Assembly: GCA_900547555.1 (NCBI GenBank)
Contig: URHG01000028.1
Location: forward strand, 1 to 32,136
Source of the DNA: an uncultured Porphyromonadaceae bacterium
GTDB taxonomy: Bacteria > Bacteroidota > Bacteroidia > Bacteroidales > UBA11471
DNA length: 32,136 nucleotides
Direction: 5' to 3'
Position numbers and translations under genes: made by a program. Shown here in pieces: positions 1-7,208 of this stretch (position 1 is its first letter; each line of letters begins with the position of its first letter). The notes beneath the pieces were generated by a model. The model ran no database searches and was not told where the DNA came from. It was given only the letters and a program-made list of their open reading frames with translations.

Positions 1-119
1 GAGCGGGCTATTTCCTGTGCTTTTTCGGCTACATGCCGGCTGTGAGTTACCAATATATCGTACAAAGGCGAACCTTTTACGTAATATTTGTCGATAAGAG
101 TAAACGGATCCATACCCAT
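1..119 (-). CDS. HD-domain (HDIG-type) phosphohydrolase, N-terminal fragment
   Basis: Only the first 39 complete codons are in the window; the gene runs off the left edge. The translation begins MGMDPFTLIDKYYVKGSPLY and continues with ILVTHSRHVAEKAQEIA, the usual start of Bacteroidetes HD/HDIG phosphohydrolases, in which an early LxxHSxxVAxxA helix supplies the first metal-binding histidine. The HD doublet itself lies outside the window. Two in-frame ATGs are possible, at 119 and 113. The first lies 4 bases after the ilvE stop codon, so the gene is probably co-transcribed with ilvE and read as the second gene of that unit. The substrate cannot be told from this fragment. Confidence 0.7.
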   Translation of the reverse strand, partial: MGMDPFTLIDKYYVKGSPLYDILVTHSRHVAEKAQEIAR

Positions 120-123
120 AAAT

Positions 124-1143
124 TTATTCCAAAACGGTTACCCAGCCGTGCGTATCAGGTTCGTCGCCGTATTGAATGGCACGCAACTTGTTATACAATC
201 GGGTACATACGGGCCCCGGCTTGCCGTCTTTGGAAATGACATACGATTTTTTATTTTCGAGGTCATCGATGCGTTCGATGGGCGAGATGACCGCTGCGGT
301 ACCACATGCTCCGGCTTCTTCAAAGGTCGATAGTTCTTCCTCCGGGACAGGTCGGCGTTCGACTTTCATACCCAAGTCTTCGGCCAGTTGCATGAGGCTG
401 CGGTTGGTAATCGACGGAAGGATCGAGGTAGATAGGGGGGTAATATAGGTGTTGTCCTTGATCCCGAAGAAATTGGCAGCTCCGCATTCGTCGATGTATT
501 TTTTCTCTTTGGCATCGAGGTAGAATTCGCAAGAGTAGCCCAAGTCGTGTGCCATTTTATTGGCTCGCAGGCTGGCCGCATAGTTGCCACCAACTTTATA
601 GATACCCGTACCCAATGGGGCGGAACGGTCGTATTCGCGAATGATGACATACGGATTGGTCGCAAAACCTCCTTTGAAATATGGGCCTACCGGTGTTACG
701 AATATGATGAAGAGATACTCGCTGGCGGGGTGTACGCCTACCTGAGCGCTGGTACCGATGAGCAGCGGACGTATATAGAGAGCTGCTCCGCTTTCGTACG
801 GAGGGATAAAACGTTCGTTGGCTTTTACGACTTTTTTTACGGCGTTTACAAAAAGTTCGGTTGGGAGTTCCGGCATAAGAATGCCCCGACATGTACTTTG
901 CAGGCGTTCGGCGTTGGCTTCGGGACGGAAGATACGTATTTTCCCATCTTTGCCCCGATATGCTTTCAATCCTTCAAATCCTTCCTGTCCATAATGGAGG
1001 CAGGTTGCAGCCATGTGCAAGTTGATGGTCTCTTCCGAGCAAAGCTCCAATGCACCCCATTCCCCGTTGCGGTAATAACAGCGTACATTATAGTCGGTGC
1101 GCATATACCCGAACGGTAGATTCGACCAATCTATATTTTTCAT
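124..1143 (-). CDS. ilvE: Branched-chain amino acid aminotransferase
   Basis: A PLP-dependent aminotransferase of fold type IV, 339 aa, that interconverts leucine, isoleucine and valine with their 2-keto acids using 2-oxoglutarate/glutamate in the cytoplasm. The length and sequence match the longer BCAT group found in Bacteroidetes and eukaryotes. The early motif YGQEGFEGLKAYR is characteristic. The PLP lysine is expected at K183 in GIYKVGGNYAASL, and the cofactor-phosphate region EAGACGTAAVISPI follows near residue 280. The start ATG at 1143 lies about 40 bases downstream of a -7 promoter box, so the gene appears to have its own promoter separate from the hslR operon. The HD-domain gene follows 4 bases later. 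No defects seen. Confidence 0.95.
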   Translation of the reverse strand: MKNIDWSNLPFGYMRTDYNVRCYYRNGEWGALELCSEETINLHMAATCLHYGQEGFEGLKAYRGKDGKIRIFRPEANAERLQSTCRGILMPELPTELFVNAVKKVVKANERFIPPYESGAALYIRPLLIGTSAQVGVHPASEYLFIIFVTPVGPYFKGGFATNPYVIIREYDRSAPLGTGIYKVGGNYAASLRANKMAHDLGYSCEFYLDAKEKKYIDECGAANFFGIKDNTYITPLSTSILPSITNRSLMQLAEDLGMKVERRPVPEEELSTFEEAGACGTAAVISPIERIDDLENKKSYVISKDGKPGPVCTRLYNKLRAIQYGDEPDTHGWVTVLE

Positions 1144-1181
1144 AGTGCTTTTATTTTGTATGTTTTACTTATAGAGAATCA

Positions 1182-1189
1182 CAAAGGTA
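1182..1189 (-). promoter_or_regulatory. Promoter -7 box for ilvE
   Basis: TACCTTTG on the minus strand, matching the Bacteroidetes sigma-ABfr -7 consensus TAnnTTTG. It is about 38 bases upstream of the ilvE start. No convincing -33 element is visible. Confidence 0.55.
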
Positions 1190-1301
1190 AAACTTTTTCA
1201 ATAAAAACGTTCTTTTTTCTTTTAATTTTTACTTTGCCGCAGATTCCTTCTTTTTGCGGGATAAATGGATTTTGCCGGACAGGAAACATAGGCCTGAGAA
1301 T

Positions 1302-1337
1302 AAAAAGAGACCTCAACTTTTTTAAGGATTGAGGTCT
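1302..1337 (-). terminator. Intrinsic terminator overlapping the hslR stop codon
   Basis: On the minus strand AGACCTCAA (1337-1329) pairs with TTGAGGTCT (1316-1308), followed by CTTTTTA. The 5' arm lies in the last codons of hslR, so the stop codon (1324-1322) sits in the loop. It ends the rplY-pth-hslR transcript. Confidence 0.75.
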
Positions 1338-1771
1338 TCTATATCGAAATCGAAGTCGGGATCATCTTCCGGCATCGTGCCGAAAAAACTGTCTTCGGTA
1401 AATTTTTTCAGTTCCCGTCCGTCGCGTTTCGTGGGGCGGCCTTCTCCTTTGGCACGGTTCACAAAACCGCTGAGTCGTATCATTTCTATCAGTTCGTATT
1501 GCTCGGGAGGAGTTACATTTTCGAGGTATTGAGGCACCAATTTGGCTCCCATGCGGTTCTCGGCGAGGGCAAGGACTTTGAATGAGTAAGTGATCGGCGG
1601 TTTGCGTACTTCGATAATTTCACCCGTTTGTATGGGACGGGAGGGCTTCACATGAGTCCCGGCAATCGAAACCCTCCCTTTTTTGCAGGCCTCGGTGGCG
1701 ATGGTACGGGTTTTGAAAATACGGGTTGCCCACAGGAATTTGTCGATTCTTATCTCTCCGTCTTTCGGCAT
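1322..1771 (-). CDS. hslR: S4-domain RNA-binding protein, Hsp15 (HslR) family
   Basis: A 149-aa protein with an N-terminal S4 RNA-binding domain (about residues 7-70: RIDKFLWATRIFKTRTIATE, then KGRVSIAGTHVKPSR). The E. coli member, Hsp15, binds stalled 50S subunits carrying peptidyl-tRNA and helps recycle them. The C-terminal part has the basic KGEGRPTKRDGRELKKF segment seen in this family, then an acidic tail rich in Asp (EDDPDFDFDIED). It starts 4 bases after the pth stop and is the last gene of an rplY-pth-hslR unit. That grouping fits its role, since Pth also deals with peptidyl-tRNA. Its 3' end overlaps the terminator. Confidence 0.9.
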   Translation of the reverse strand: MPKDGEIRIDKFLWATRIFKTRTIATEACKKGRVSIAGTHVKPSRPIQTGEIIEVRKPPITYSFKVLALAENRMGAKLVPQYLENVTPPEQYELIEMIRLSGFVNRAKGEGRPTKRDGRELKKFTEDSFFGTMPEDDPDFDFDIEDLNP

Positions 1772-1775
1772 GACA

Positions 1776-2339
1776 TTATTTGTTGTTGAAATGGTTCATG
1801 GCATTTTGTACACCGGCGAGGCAAAACTCTTTAATGATTTCGCCGGCACGTTCGAGTCGTTCTGGTAGTTGTTTTTCTTCTTCGGGCGGAAATGTTCCGA
1901 GCACGAAATCGATTTGTCCGCCGCGTGGAAAATCATTGCCTATGCCAAATCGCAGACGGGCGTATGCGTCGGTTCCGAGAATTTGTTGGATATGTTTCAA
2001 TCCGTTGTGTCCCGCGTCACTTCCCCGAGGTTTCAGGCGCAGCGAGCCGAACGGCAACGCGAGATCGTCGACGACGACGAGTAGGTTTTCGATAGGAATA
2101 TTTTCTTTTTGCAGCCAGTAGCGTACGGCGTTTCCGCTCAGATTCATATACGTGGAGGGCTTCAAGAGCGTGAGTATATGGCCTTTCAGACGCATCTGGG
2201 TAACGAATCCGTATCTCTTGTCTTCAAAAACGAGATTGGACGCCTCAGCAAAGGCGTCCAATACTCTAAAACCTATGTTGTGCCGGGTAGCAGCATATTC
2301 ATCACCGATGTTACCCAGACCTACAATCAGGTATTTCAT
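1776..2339 (-). CDS. pth: Peptidyl-tRNA hydrolase
   Basis: A 187-aa cytoplasmic esterase that frees tRNA from prematurely released peptidyl-tRNA. All family landmarks are present: N-terminal YLIVGLGNIGDEYAATRHNIGF with the substrate-binding Asn (N10) and the catalytic His (H20), the VVDDLALPFGSLRLKPRGS segment with the Asp that orients the histidine, and AGHNGLKHI. The length is typical (about 185-195 aa). It starts 15 bases after rplY and is followed by hslR after 4 bases, so all three are probably made from the rplY promoter. Confidence 0.97.
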   Translation of the reverse strand: MKYLIVGLGNIGDEYAATRHNIGFRVLDAFAEASNLVFEDKRYGFVTQMRLKGHILTLLKPSTYMNLSGNAVRYWLQKENIPIENLLVVVDDLALPFGSLRLKPRGSDAGHNGLKHIQQILGTDAYARLRFGIGNDFPRGGQIDFVLGTFPPEEEKQLPERLERAGEIIKEFCLAGVQNAMNHFNNK

Positions 2340-2354
2340 GCCATTATATCCTTA

Positions 2355-3002
2355 TTATTCGGCTTTTGCTGCGGCACCGCGAGCGGCACGAGTCAGTTTT
2401 ACTGCGCAGACAACGGCATTTTTGGCATTCATGATTTCGAGACCGTCGAAATGCAGGTCGCCTACTTGCATGGTTTTGCCCAAGCCGAGGTTGTCTACAT
2501 TAATAACCATTTTTTCGGGAATCTGGGTGTAAACGGCTTTTACTTTGAGCTTTCTCATTTCGAGGCTCAGTTTACCACCGGCTTTTACACCTTCGGAGTG
2601 TCCTTCGAGGGAAACAGGAACTTCCATTACTACCGGTTTCTTGTCGGTTACTTCAAGGAAATCCATGTGAAGGATTCTTTCTTCAACGGGGTGGAATTGT
2701 ATGTCTTTTACAACAGCCATTACTTTCTTTTTACCGATGGTCAGTTCTACGGCAAAAATATCGGGCGTGTAGACCAATTTGCGTACAGCATTGGTGGTAA
2801 CTGCAAAGTCGGTTACGATAAGGGCTTGGTTGTTGCCTATTTCTACGACTTTCTCACCTTCGTTCAATTTGCCGGTGTAGGGGAGGTTGAATACTTCTCC
2901 GCCATTGAGTACGGCAGGGATAAGACCGTTTTTACGCAAAGCTTTTACAGCTTTTTTACCCAGATCGGTTCTGGGAGTTCCTTCTAATTGGAATGTTTTC
3001 AT
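2355..3002 (-). CDS. rplY: 50S ribosomal protein L25 (Ctc form)
   Basis: A 215-aa L25/Ctc-family protein that binds 5S rRNA in the large ribosomal subunit. The N-terminal L25 domain (about 1-95) starts with MKTFQLEGTPRTDLGKKAVK and holds the characteristic GxVPAVLxGG-like turn (NGLIPAVLNGGEVF). The C-terminal TL5-type beta domain (about 100-190) includes LEVTDKKPVVMEVPVSLEGHSEGVKAGG. The tail is alanine-rich (TRAARGAAAKAE), as is common in Bacteroidetes. It is first in the rplY-pth-hslR operon and is preceded by a well-formed promoter. Confidence 0.96.
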   Translation of the reverse strand: MKTFQLEGTPRTDLGKKAVKALRKNGLIPAVLNGGEVFNLPYTGKLNEGEKVVEIGNNQALIVTDFAVTTNAVRKLVYTPDIFAVELTIGKKKVMAVVKDIQFHPVEERILHMDFLEVTDKKPVVMEVPVSLEGHSEGVKAGGKLSLEMRKLKVKAVYTQIPEKMVINVDNLGLGKTMQVGDLHFDGLEIMNAKNAVVCAVKLTRAARGAAAKAE

Positions 3003-3084
3003 TTTGTTTGGTTTTTGTGTTACTCAAAATTAAGATTATCAGCTTCTTAATTTCCCATCGCACGGAATACTTAAAAAAGCACGG

Positions 3085-3115
3085 CAAAGGTAGGTACTTT
3101 TTTCGGAATCTCCAA
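3085..3115 (-). promoter_or_regulatory. Promoter of the rplY-pth-hslR operon
   Basis: On the minus strand a -33-like TTGG (3115-3112) and a -7 box TACCTTTG (3092-3085) are separated by 19 bases, the spacing expected for the Bacteroidetes primary sigma factor. It lies about 83 bases upstream of rplY. Confidence 0.65.
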
Positions 3116-3289
3116 CATTTCCCGAATGAATATCAGGTGTTTTATGGATTCCGATAATCCTTTTACCGCTTGTATCGTTGAGGGAAAATGGATTTCTCCT
3201 CTTTTGTTTTCAGGGAAAATTCGGCAGAAAATCTTTTTTGTAGAAGGGTGGACGAGAATTTCTGTTCCGTGCAAAAAAACGGTTGTCGA

Positions 3290-3321
3290 TTTGGTGTTTA
3301 CAATATAATCACTTACCTTTG
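3290..3321 (+). promoter_or_regulatory. Promoter of tRNA-Arg
   Basis: A -33 TTTG (3290-3293) and -7 TACCTTTG (3314-3321) are spaced by 20 bases, close to the Bacteroidetes consensus. The tRNA begins 39 bases further on. Confidence 0.7.
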
Positions 3322-3360
3322 CGGCGCTTTTCCGATGAAAAAGTTATCGGAAAAGTGGCC

Positions 3361-3434
3361 GGTCGGGTAGCTCAGCTGGATAGAGCAACAGCCTTCTAAG
3401 CTGTGGGTCGAGGGTTCGAATCCCTCCTCGATCA
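3361..3434 (+). tRNA. tRNA-Arg (anticodon TCT)
   Basis: A full 74-base cloverleaf can be folded. The acceptor stem GGTCGGG/CTCGATC has two G-U pairs, the D stem is GCTC/GAGC, and the anticodon stem ACAGC/GCTGT has loop CTTCTAA with anticodon TCT at 3395-3397. The T arm is GAGGG-TTCGAAT-CCCTC and the discriminator base is A (3434). CCA is not encoded. It reads AGA codons. It has its own promoter and hairpin terminator and is therefore a single-gene transcript. Confidence 0.96.
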
Positions 3435-3442
3435 CTATGACG

Positions 3443-3480
3443 GAACAGGACATCAAGTAATTGATGTCCTGTTCTGCTTT
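3443..3480 (+). terminator. Strong hairpin terminator after tRNA-Arg
   Basis: A perfect 14-bp inverted repeat (3443-3456 with 3461-3474) with a GTAA loop, followed by a T-containing run (TGCTTTCTC). It begins 8 bases after the tRNA. It also separates the tRNA from the end of the converging seven-gene operon. Confidence 0.8.
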
Positions 3481-3616
3481 CTCAAAGTAAAGGGGGTATA
3501 GACAGATGTTGTTGGAATTGTATTCGTTGGTGCTTTTATTCGAAAATTGATTTGCATGAGGTGAAGTATAATATTTACCCTACTTCGTGAAATTGATTTA
3601 AGAACGAGATTATTGA

Positions 3617-4891
3617 TTATTCGGATAATAATTTTTCTTCGATGATTTGTTTGTATTTTTCGGGAATTGCTCCGATTTCGATGATTGGTTTGCCTCCGAC
3701 CGGAATAAAAAACAGGGTAGGTAGGGCTTCTATGCCGAAATATTGACAGAGTTCTTTCTCTTGGTCGGCATTTATTTTGTAGAAGATGACTTTTCCTTTG
3801 TATGTTTGAGCCAGTTTTTCCATTTCGGGCATGAGGCGCATGCAAGGACCGCACCAGGTTGCCCAAAAGTCAATGACGACAGGTTTATTCCCGATAAGTA
3901 TGAAATCATCACTTTTACGGTAATCGAATATATGGTGGAGGAAGTAATCGCGAGTTATGGGATTTACTTTGCCATCTGTTATGGTTATTTGAGGAGAATC
4001 GTCATTTTCGTTGAATGTTATAGGAACTAAGTCGAACGGTTGGAAGTAAACTTTTTCCCGGCCGAAGTCGATAGAAAGAATTCCGTGTTTCAAAAGTTCG
4101 AGACCTATGGTAGAATAAGAGATCGAGCTGTCTTGTATAGCATGGCCCCCCTCTATTTTTGTTTTTACAAATGTGCAGGTCGGTAAAGGAAGAGTCGCCG
4201 AAGAGCTGGAAGTATCGTTGTCGGTGAATTTTACTGCAAGTGAGGTTTCATAAGCAGCAAAGTCTTCGGGAGTGAGGGTTATCCATGTATTGCTCCATGT
4301 GTCGAATAGAAAATTTTGGGGACTATCCCCTATGGTGAGAGTGAAAACGATACCGTTTTTTATTGGAGTTATATCGGTTCGGTGGGTCAGTTTCATGTAG
4401 GAGGGTCGGTAAGGTTGGGAAGCAGTTATTTTCTTGTGGCGGCTGTCGAGCGTGAGTACTACATTACGGAAGAATGAACTTCCTATAATTCCTGCAACTC
4501 CCAATTGACGGAGATAAGGCGTTTCTTCGAGAACCAGAACCGATACATTATTTTGGTAAATGCAGTTTCCCAATACCAACGATTTGATATTTACATTTCT
4601 CTTTGCAGTTACTCCTTTATGAAGGAATGTGTATTTTCCTATATTGCTATTGACTGTATCTATGGAAAGTGTATCGATATAATCAGGTAAAATGGCTGTT
4701 TCTCCAGCCAAATCGAGAATGAAATCAGCTGGTTTGTTATTGACGGATAAAGTAAGGACGATTTTTCCGTCGATATCACGATAGTCGATGACATCGGTTA
4801 TCGAAGTTTGTTGGGCAGTCATTCGGTTGGCTGTCCCGCTAAATAGAAAAATCGAAACGATCAGTATTTGATAAAATGAGGGGTGTTTCAT
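3617..4891 (-). CDS. Retropepsin-like protein fused to a C-terminal thioredoxin domain
   Basis: A 424-aa secreted or periplasmic protein with a signal peptide (about 1-26, ending MTAQ). Residues about 35-310 form two pepsin/retropepsin-like lobes related to the two neighbouring proteins, with the shared middle motif GVAGIIGSSFF. In the lobes the usual Asp-Thr-Gly loops read DLAG (60-63) and DTWS (197-200), against DTGG and DTG in both siblings; the aspartates remain but the loops are altered, so protease activity is doubtful. Residues about 325-424 are a thioredoxin domain: FWATWCGPC with redox cysteines in WCGPC (346-350) and the cis-proline in EALPTLFF (P391). It is the last gene of the operon, 9 bases after the previous one. 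The thioredoxin part should be redox-active; its partner is unknown. Confidence 0.88.
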   Translation of the reverse strand: MKHPSFYQILIVSIFLFSGTANRMTAQQTSITDVIDYRDIDGKIVLTLSVNNKPADFILDLAGETAILPDYIDTLSIDTVNSNIGKYTFLHKGVTAKRNVNIKSLVLGNCIYQNNVSVLVLEETPYLRQLGVAGIIGSSFFRNVVLTLDSRHKKITASQPYRPSYMKLTHRTDITPIKNGIVFTLTIGDSPQNFLFDTWSNTWITLTPEDFAAYETSLAVKFTDNDTSSSSATLPLPTCTFVKTKIEGGHAIQDSSISYSTIGLELLKHGILSIDFGREKVYFQPFDLVPITFNENDDSPQITITDGKVNPITRDYFLHHIFDYRKSDDFILIGNKPVVIDFWATWCGPCMRLMPEMEKLAQTYKGKVIFYKINADQEKELCQYFGIEALPTLFFIPVGGKPIIEIGAIPEKYKQIIEEKLLSE

Positions 4892-4900
4892 GATTTGTTG

Positions 4901-6070
4901 TTATTCTTTTCGGATTCCAATCTTTTTTTCGATGCCGTTTTTCAAAACGACGATATATGCGGTATCGCCCGGAATATGATTCATAATTTGTAAAATGGCC
5001 GATTCGCTCAGTGGAGTTTTGTCAAGTCGATGATTGTCGATGGCGATAACGGTATCTCCGTAGCAGACATCATTGTAAAGGCTATTCCATACAGTCGTGA
5101 TGCGAAAACAACCATCGAGAGGCAGTACGCCGATATTCCATTGTTCTGTAGTCTTTTGCATATCGGTCGATCCGGGATTATATGGTAGGAAGTAGAAACG
5201 TTTGCGTAGGAAATCGATGATAACTTTCCCGTATTTGAGAAGATCTGCTCCTATAATGGTTTGCCCCATGATACTGGTGGTACTGCTCGTTGTCGTGAAC
5301 GTTTTATTCATGACCGAAAGTTCCGGTACGATGACCTTCGATAAAGTTACGGGTTGCCCCAATCCCGAAATGCCGGCTCCTACGATGCCGTTTCCCTCAG
5401 CAATTTTTCGACAATCTCCGTTATTTATCAAGTCGTTACAATCATCGGTCGATAACAGTAAAAACTCGGGTACTCCAGTGTCGAAGAGTATCTCTTTTGT
5501 ACGTGTGCCTAATTTTATCTCTACGATGGGATGATGCGAGTTTGATGAACGGAGAGGAAGACCGTCGGATATTTTTAGCCGTTCGGGGCGGTAAGGTGAG
5601 TTGATGACAAGAATTTGGTTACGGGAGTCGAGAGTAATAACGCTTTCGGCAAAAGCTTCGCAGCCGATGATCCCGGCGACACCCAATTCTTCGAAGAAGG
5701 GATTTTCGGGCAGAATGAGTGACGGAAGTTTTTCGATCGTATAATTCCCGATACGAATGTGATGGAGTGATCCTTTTTGAAAAATACTTTTATTGCTGTT
5801 GAGATCCGATACCCCGGCATAGCCTTGGGCTTGGGCATCGACTTTCACGGCAATAGAGGCGACGGTGGCGGTTTGTCCGCCTGTATCGATGATGTAACGG
5901 GTTTTTATTCCGTTTACTTCAACTGGAATAATCAGCCGGTTGTAACGGATTTCGTAGGGGATCGTGTCGCATATCCGATTCTGTATTTGCGAATGTCCTG
6001 TGCAATAACAGCTTAAACCAATCAGCAAAAAGATGGGTTTGAAGATTTTATTGGCGAATATAGGTAACAT
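4901..6070 (-). CDS. Retropepsin-like aspartic protease with C-terminal PDZ domain
   Basis: A 389-aa exported protein. An N-terminal hydrophobic segment (about 10-22) is followed by cysteines; a lipobox at C21 (GLSC) is possible but weak, otherwise it is an ordinary signal peptide. Two retropepsin-like lobes carry intact loops DTGG (62-65) and DTG (197-199), with GVAGIIGCEAF between them. A PDZ-like domain occupies about 310-389 (GDTVIAIDNHRL, then a final beta strand). With both aspartates present, activity is plausible. Its start overlaps the preceding gene by 23 bases, pointing to coupled translation. It is the middle of three adjacent paralogues and probably arose by tandem duplication. 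Substrate unknown. Confidence 0.85.
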   Translation of the reverse strand: MLPIFANKIFKPIFLLIGLSCYCTGHSQIQNRICDTIPYEIRYNRLIIPVEVNGIKTRYIIDTGGQTATVASIAVKVDAQAQGYAGVSDLNSNKSIFQKGSLHHIRIGNYTIEKLPSLILPENPFFEELGVAGIIGCEAFAESVITLDSRNQILVINSPYRPERLKISDGLPLRSSNSHHPIVEIKLGTRTKEILFDTGVPEFLLLSTDDCNDLINNGDCRKIAEGNGIVGAGISGLGQPVTLSKVIVPELSVMNKTFTTTSSTTSIMGQTIIGADLLKYGKVIIDFLRKRFYFLPYNPGSTDMQKTTEQWNIGVLPLDGCFRITTVWNSLYNDVCYGDTVIAIDNHRLDKTPLSESAILQIMNHIPGDTAYIVVLKNGIEKKIGIRKE

Positions 6071-7193
6071 ATTTTTCTCCGTTTTGGGTCGCTACGGTGA
6101 GTGTCGATTTTTTACGTTTTTTCAGTTTTGGAATTCCGTTGACAAGACTCTCACAGAAGTCGTATTTCTGTGTCGGTTTGCCGTTTATCTCTATTACTTT
6201 ATCTCCCACGTCTATGAGATTATAAAGTTTGTCCCACACGTTGGCGATTATTAGGTTTCCGTCTTTGTCTATGGTAAGGGCAAAATCGTTATATTTTTTT
6301 TTGAATTTTATCTTTTTATCCGGCTTATAAGGTTCGAGGTAGAAGCGGTTTCTTTTGTAATCGATCGTTACCCGACCGTAATCGAGTAAACAAGTTCCCA
6401 ACAGAGATATGGGTAATTGTGCCGTAGTTGTAACGACATCATAGAACTTGGTGGCACCTACCGATAGAAGAGGAATATTCATCCGTTCCATATTCGTGTA
6501 TTCGCCACGACCCGATATGCCGATGTTGCTTTCACCTTTGCCTTGTGCCATAAGGCATACAGTCCGACTGTCTTTTATATCATCATAGTCGCTTGCGCTT
6601 AGTGATAGTAATTGTGGAGAACCCGTATCGAAGAGCGCCCGAATAAAAGTTCCTGTGCCGATTTGGAGCGTAATGATGGGCATACCCGGTTGGACAAAAT
6701 CAATCATACGGCGCAATGAGACGTTCGGAGCGGTGATCGCCGATGCGATGGTTATAAGTTTTTTTTGAGAATCGATGATGAGTAGTTTGTCTACCAGCAT
6801 GTCACTGCCGATAATACCTATGGCATTCAAACAAGAAAGGCCGGGGTCTTCGGGAAGAAGAAGTGCGGGAATATCCGTAAAATTGACTTTATCGTCGATT
6901 GTCGATATACTGTTTACCACAATTTGTCGATATGCTTCGGAGTTCCCATTTACATCGGTTACCCGTAAGGTGTCGCCGGCAGTCAATCGGTGTTCTTTCG
7001 CCCAGGATTCCAAGAATGCCGTTCGTCCCCCGGTATCGAGGACGAGGTGTTGAGGTGTCCCACCGACTTTCATTTCAAGTACCAATTTCCCGGCGATTGA
7101 GCGATAGGGAATTTCTATCTTGAACGTTTGTGCAAAAAGGGGGGAAGCCGTAAATAAAATCAGCAGTATGATCGTATAAAGAATTTTCTTCAT
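6048..7193 (-). CDS. Retropepsin-like aspartic protease with C-terminal PDZ domain
   Basis: A 381-aa protein with a clear signal peptide (MKKILYTIILLILFTASPLFA, cleavage near residue 21). Mature residues start a two-lobe retropepsin fold with DTGG at 53-56 (HLVLDTGGRTAFL) and DTG at 189-191 (RALFDTGSPQLL), joined by AIGIIGSDML. Residues about 300-381 look like a PDZ domain (IDVGDKVIEINGKP). Both catalytic loops are intact. It lies 15 bases after the subtilase-like gene and overlaps the next paralogue. Retropepsin-PDZ proteins are common in Bacteroidetes, but their substrates are generally not known to me. Confidence 0.86.
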   Translation of the reverse strand: MKKILYTIILLILFTASPLFAQTFKIEIPYRSIAGKLVLEMKVGGTPQHLVLDTGGRTAFLESWAKEHRLTAGDTLRVTDVNGNSEAYRQIVVNSISTIDDKVNFTDIPALLLPEDPGLSCLNAIGIIGSDMLVDKLLIIDSQKKLITIASAITAPNVSLRRMIDFVQPGMPIITLQIGTGTFIRALFDTGSPQLLSLSASDYDDIKDSRTVCLMAQGKGESNIGISGRGEYTNMERMNIPLLSVGATKFYDVVTTTAQLPISLLGTCLLDYGRVTIDYKRNRFYLEPYKPDKKIKFKKKYNDFALTIDKDGNLIIANVWDKLYNLIDVGDKVIEINGKPTQKYDFCESLVNGIPKLKKRKKSTLTVATQNGEKYVTYIRQ

Positions 7194-7208
7194 ACTCGAT
7201 TGATTGGG

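Noticed and set aside
2109..2987. A 292-codon open frame on the plus strand over pth and rplY
   Set aside because: It is the antisense of L25, with the aromatic-rich composition typical of a reverse-strand shadow.
3361..3480. tRNA-Arg as an integration site for the adjacent seven-gene operon
   Set aside because: No second copy of the tRNA 3' end was seen at the far side of the operon, and there is no integrase in the window.
3581..3616. Terminator of the seven-gene operon downstream of its last gene
   Set aside because: Only a weak pairing with an AT-rich loop can be drawn between the stop codon and the tRNA terminator, and no T run follows it on the minus strand.
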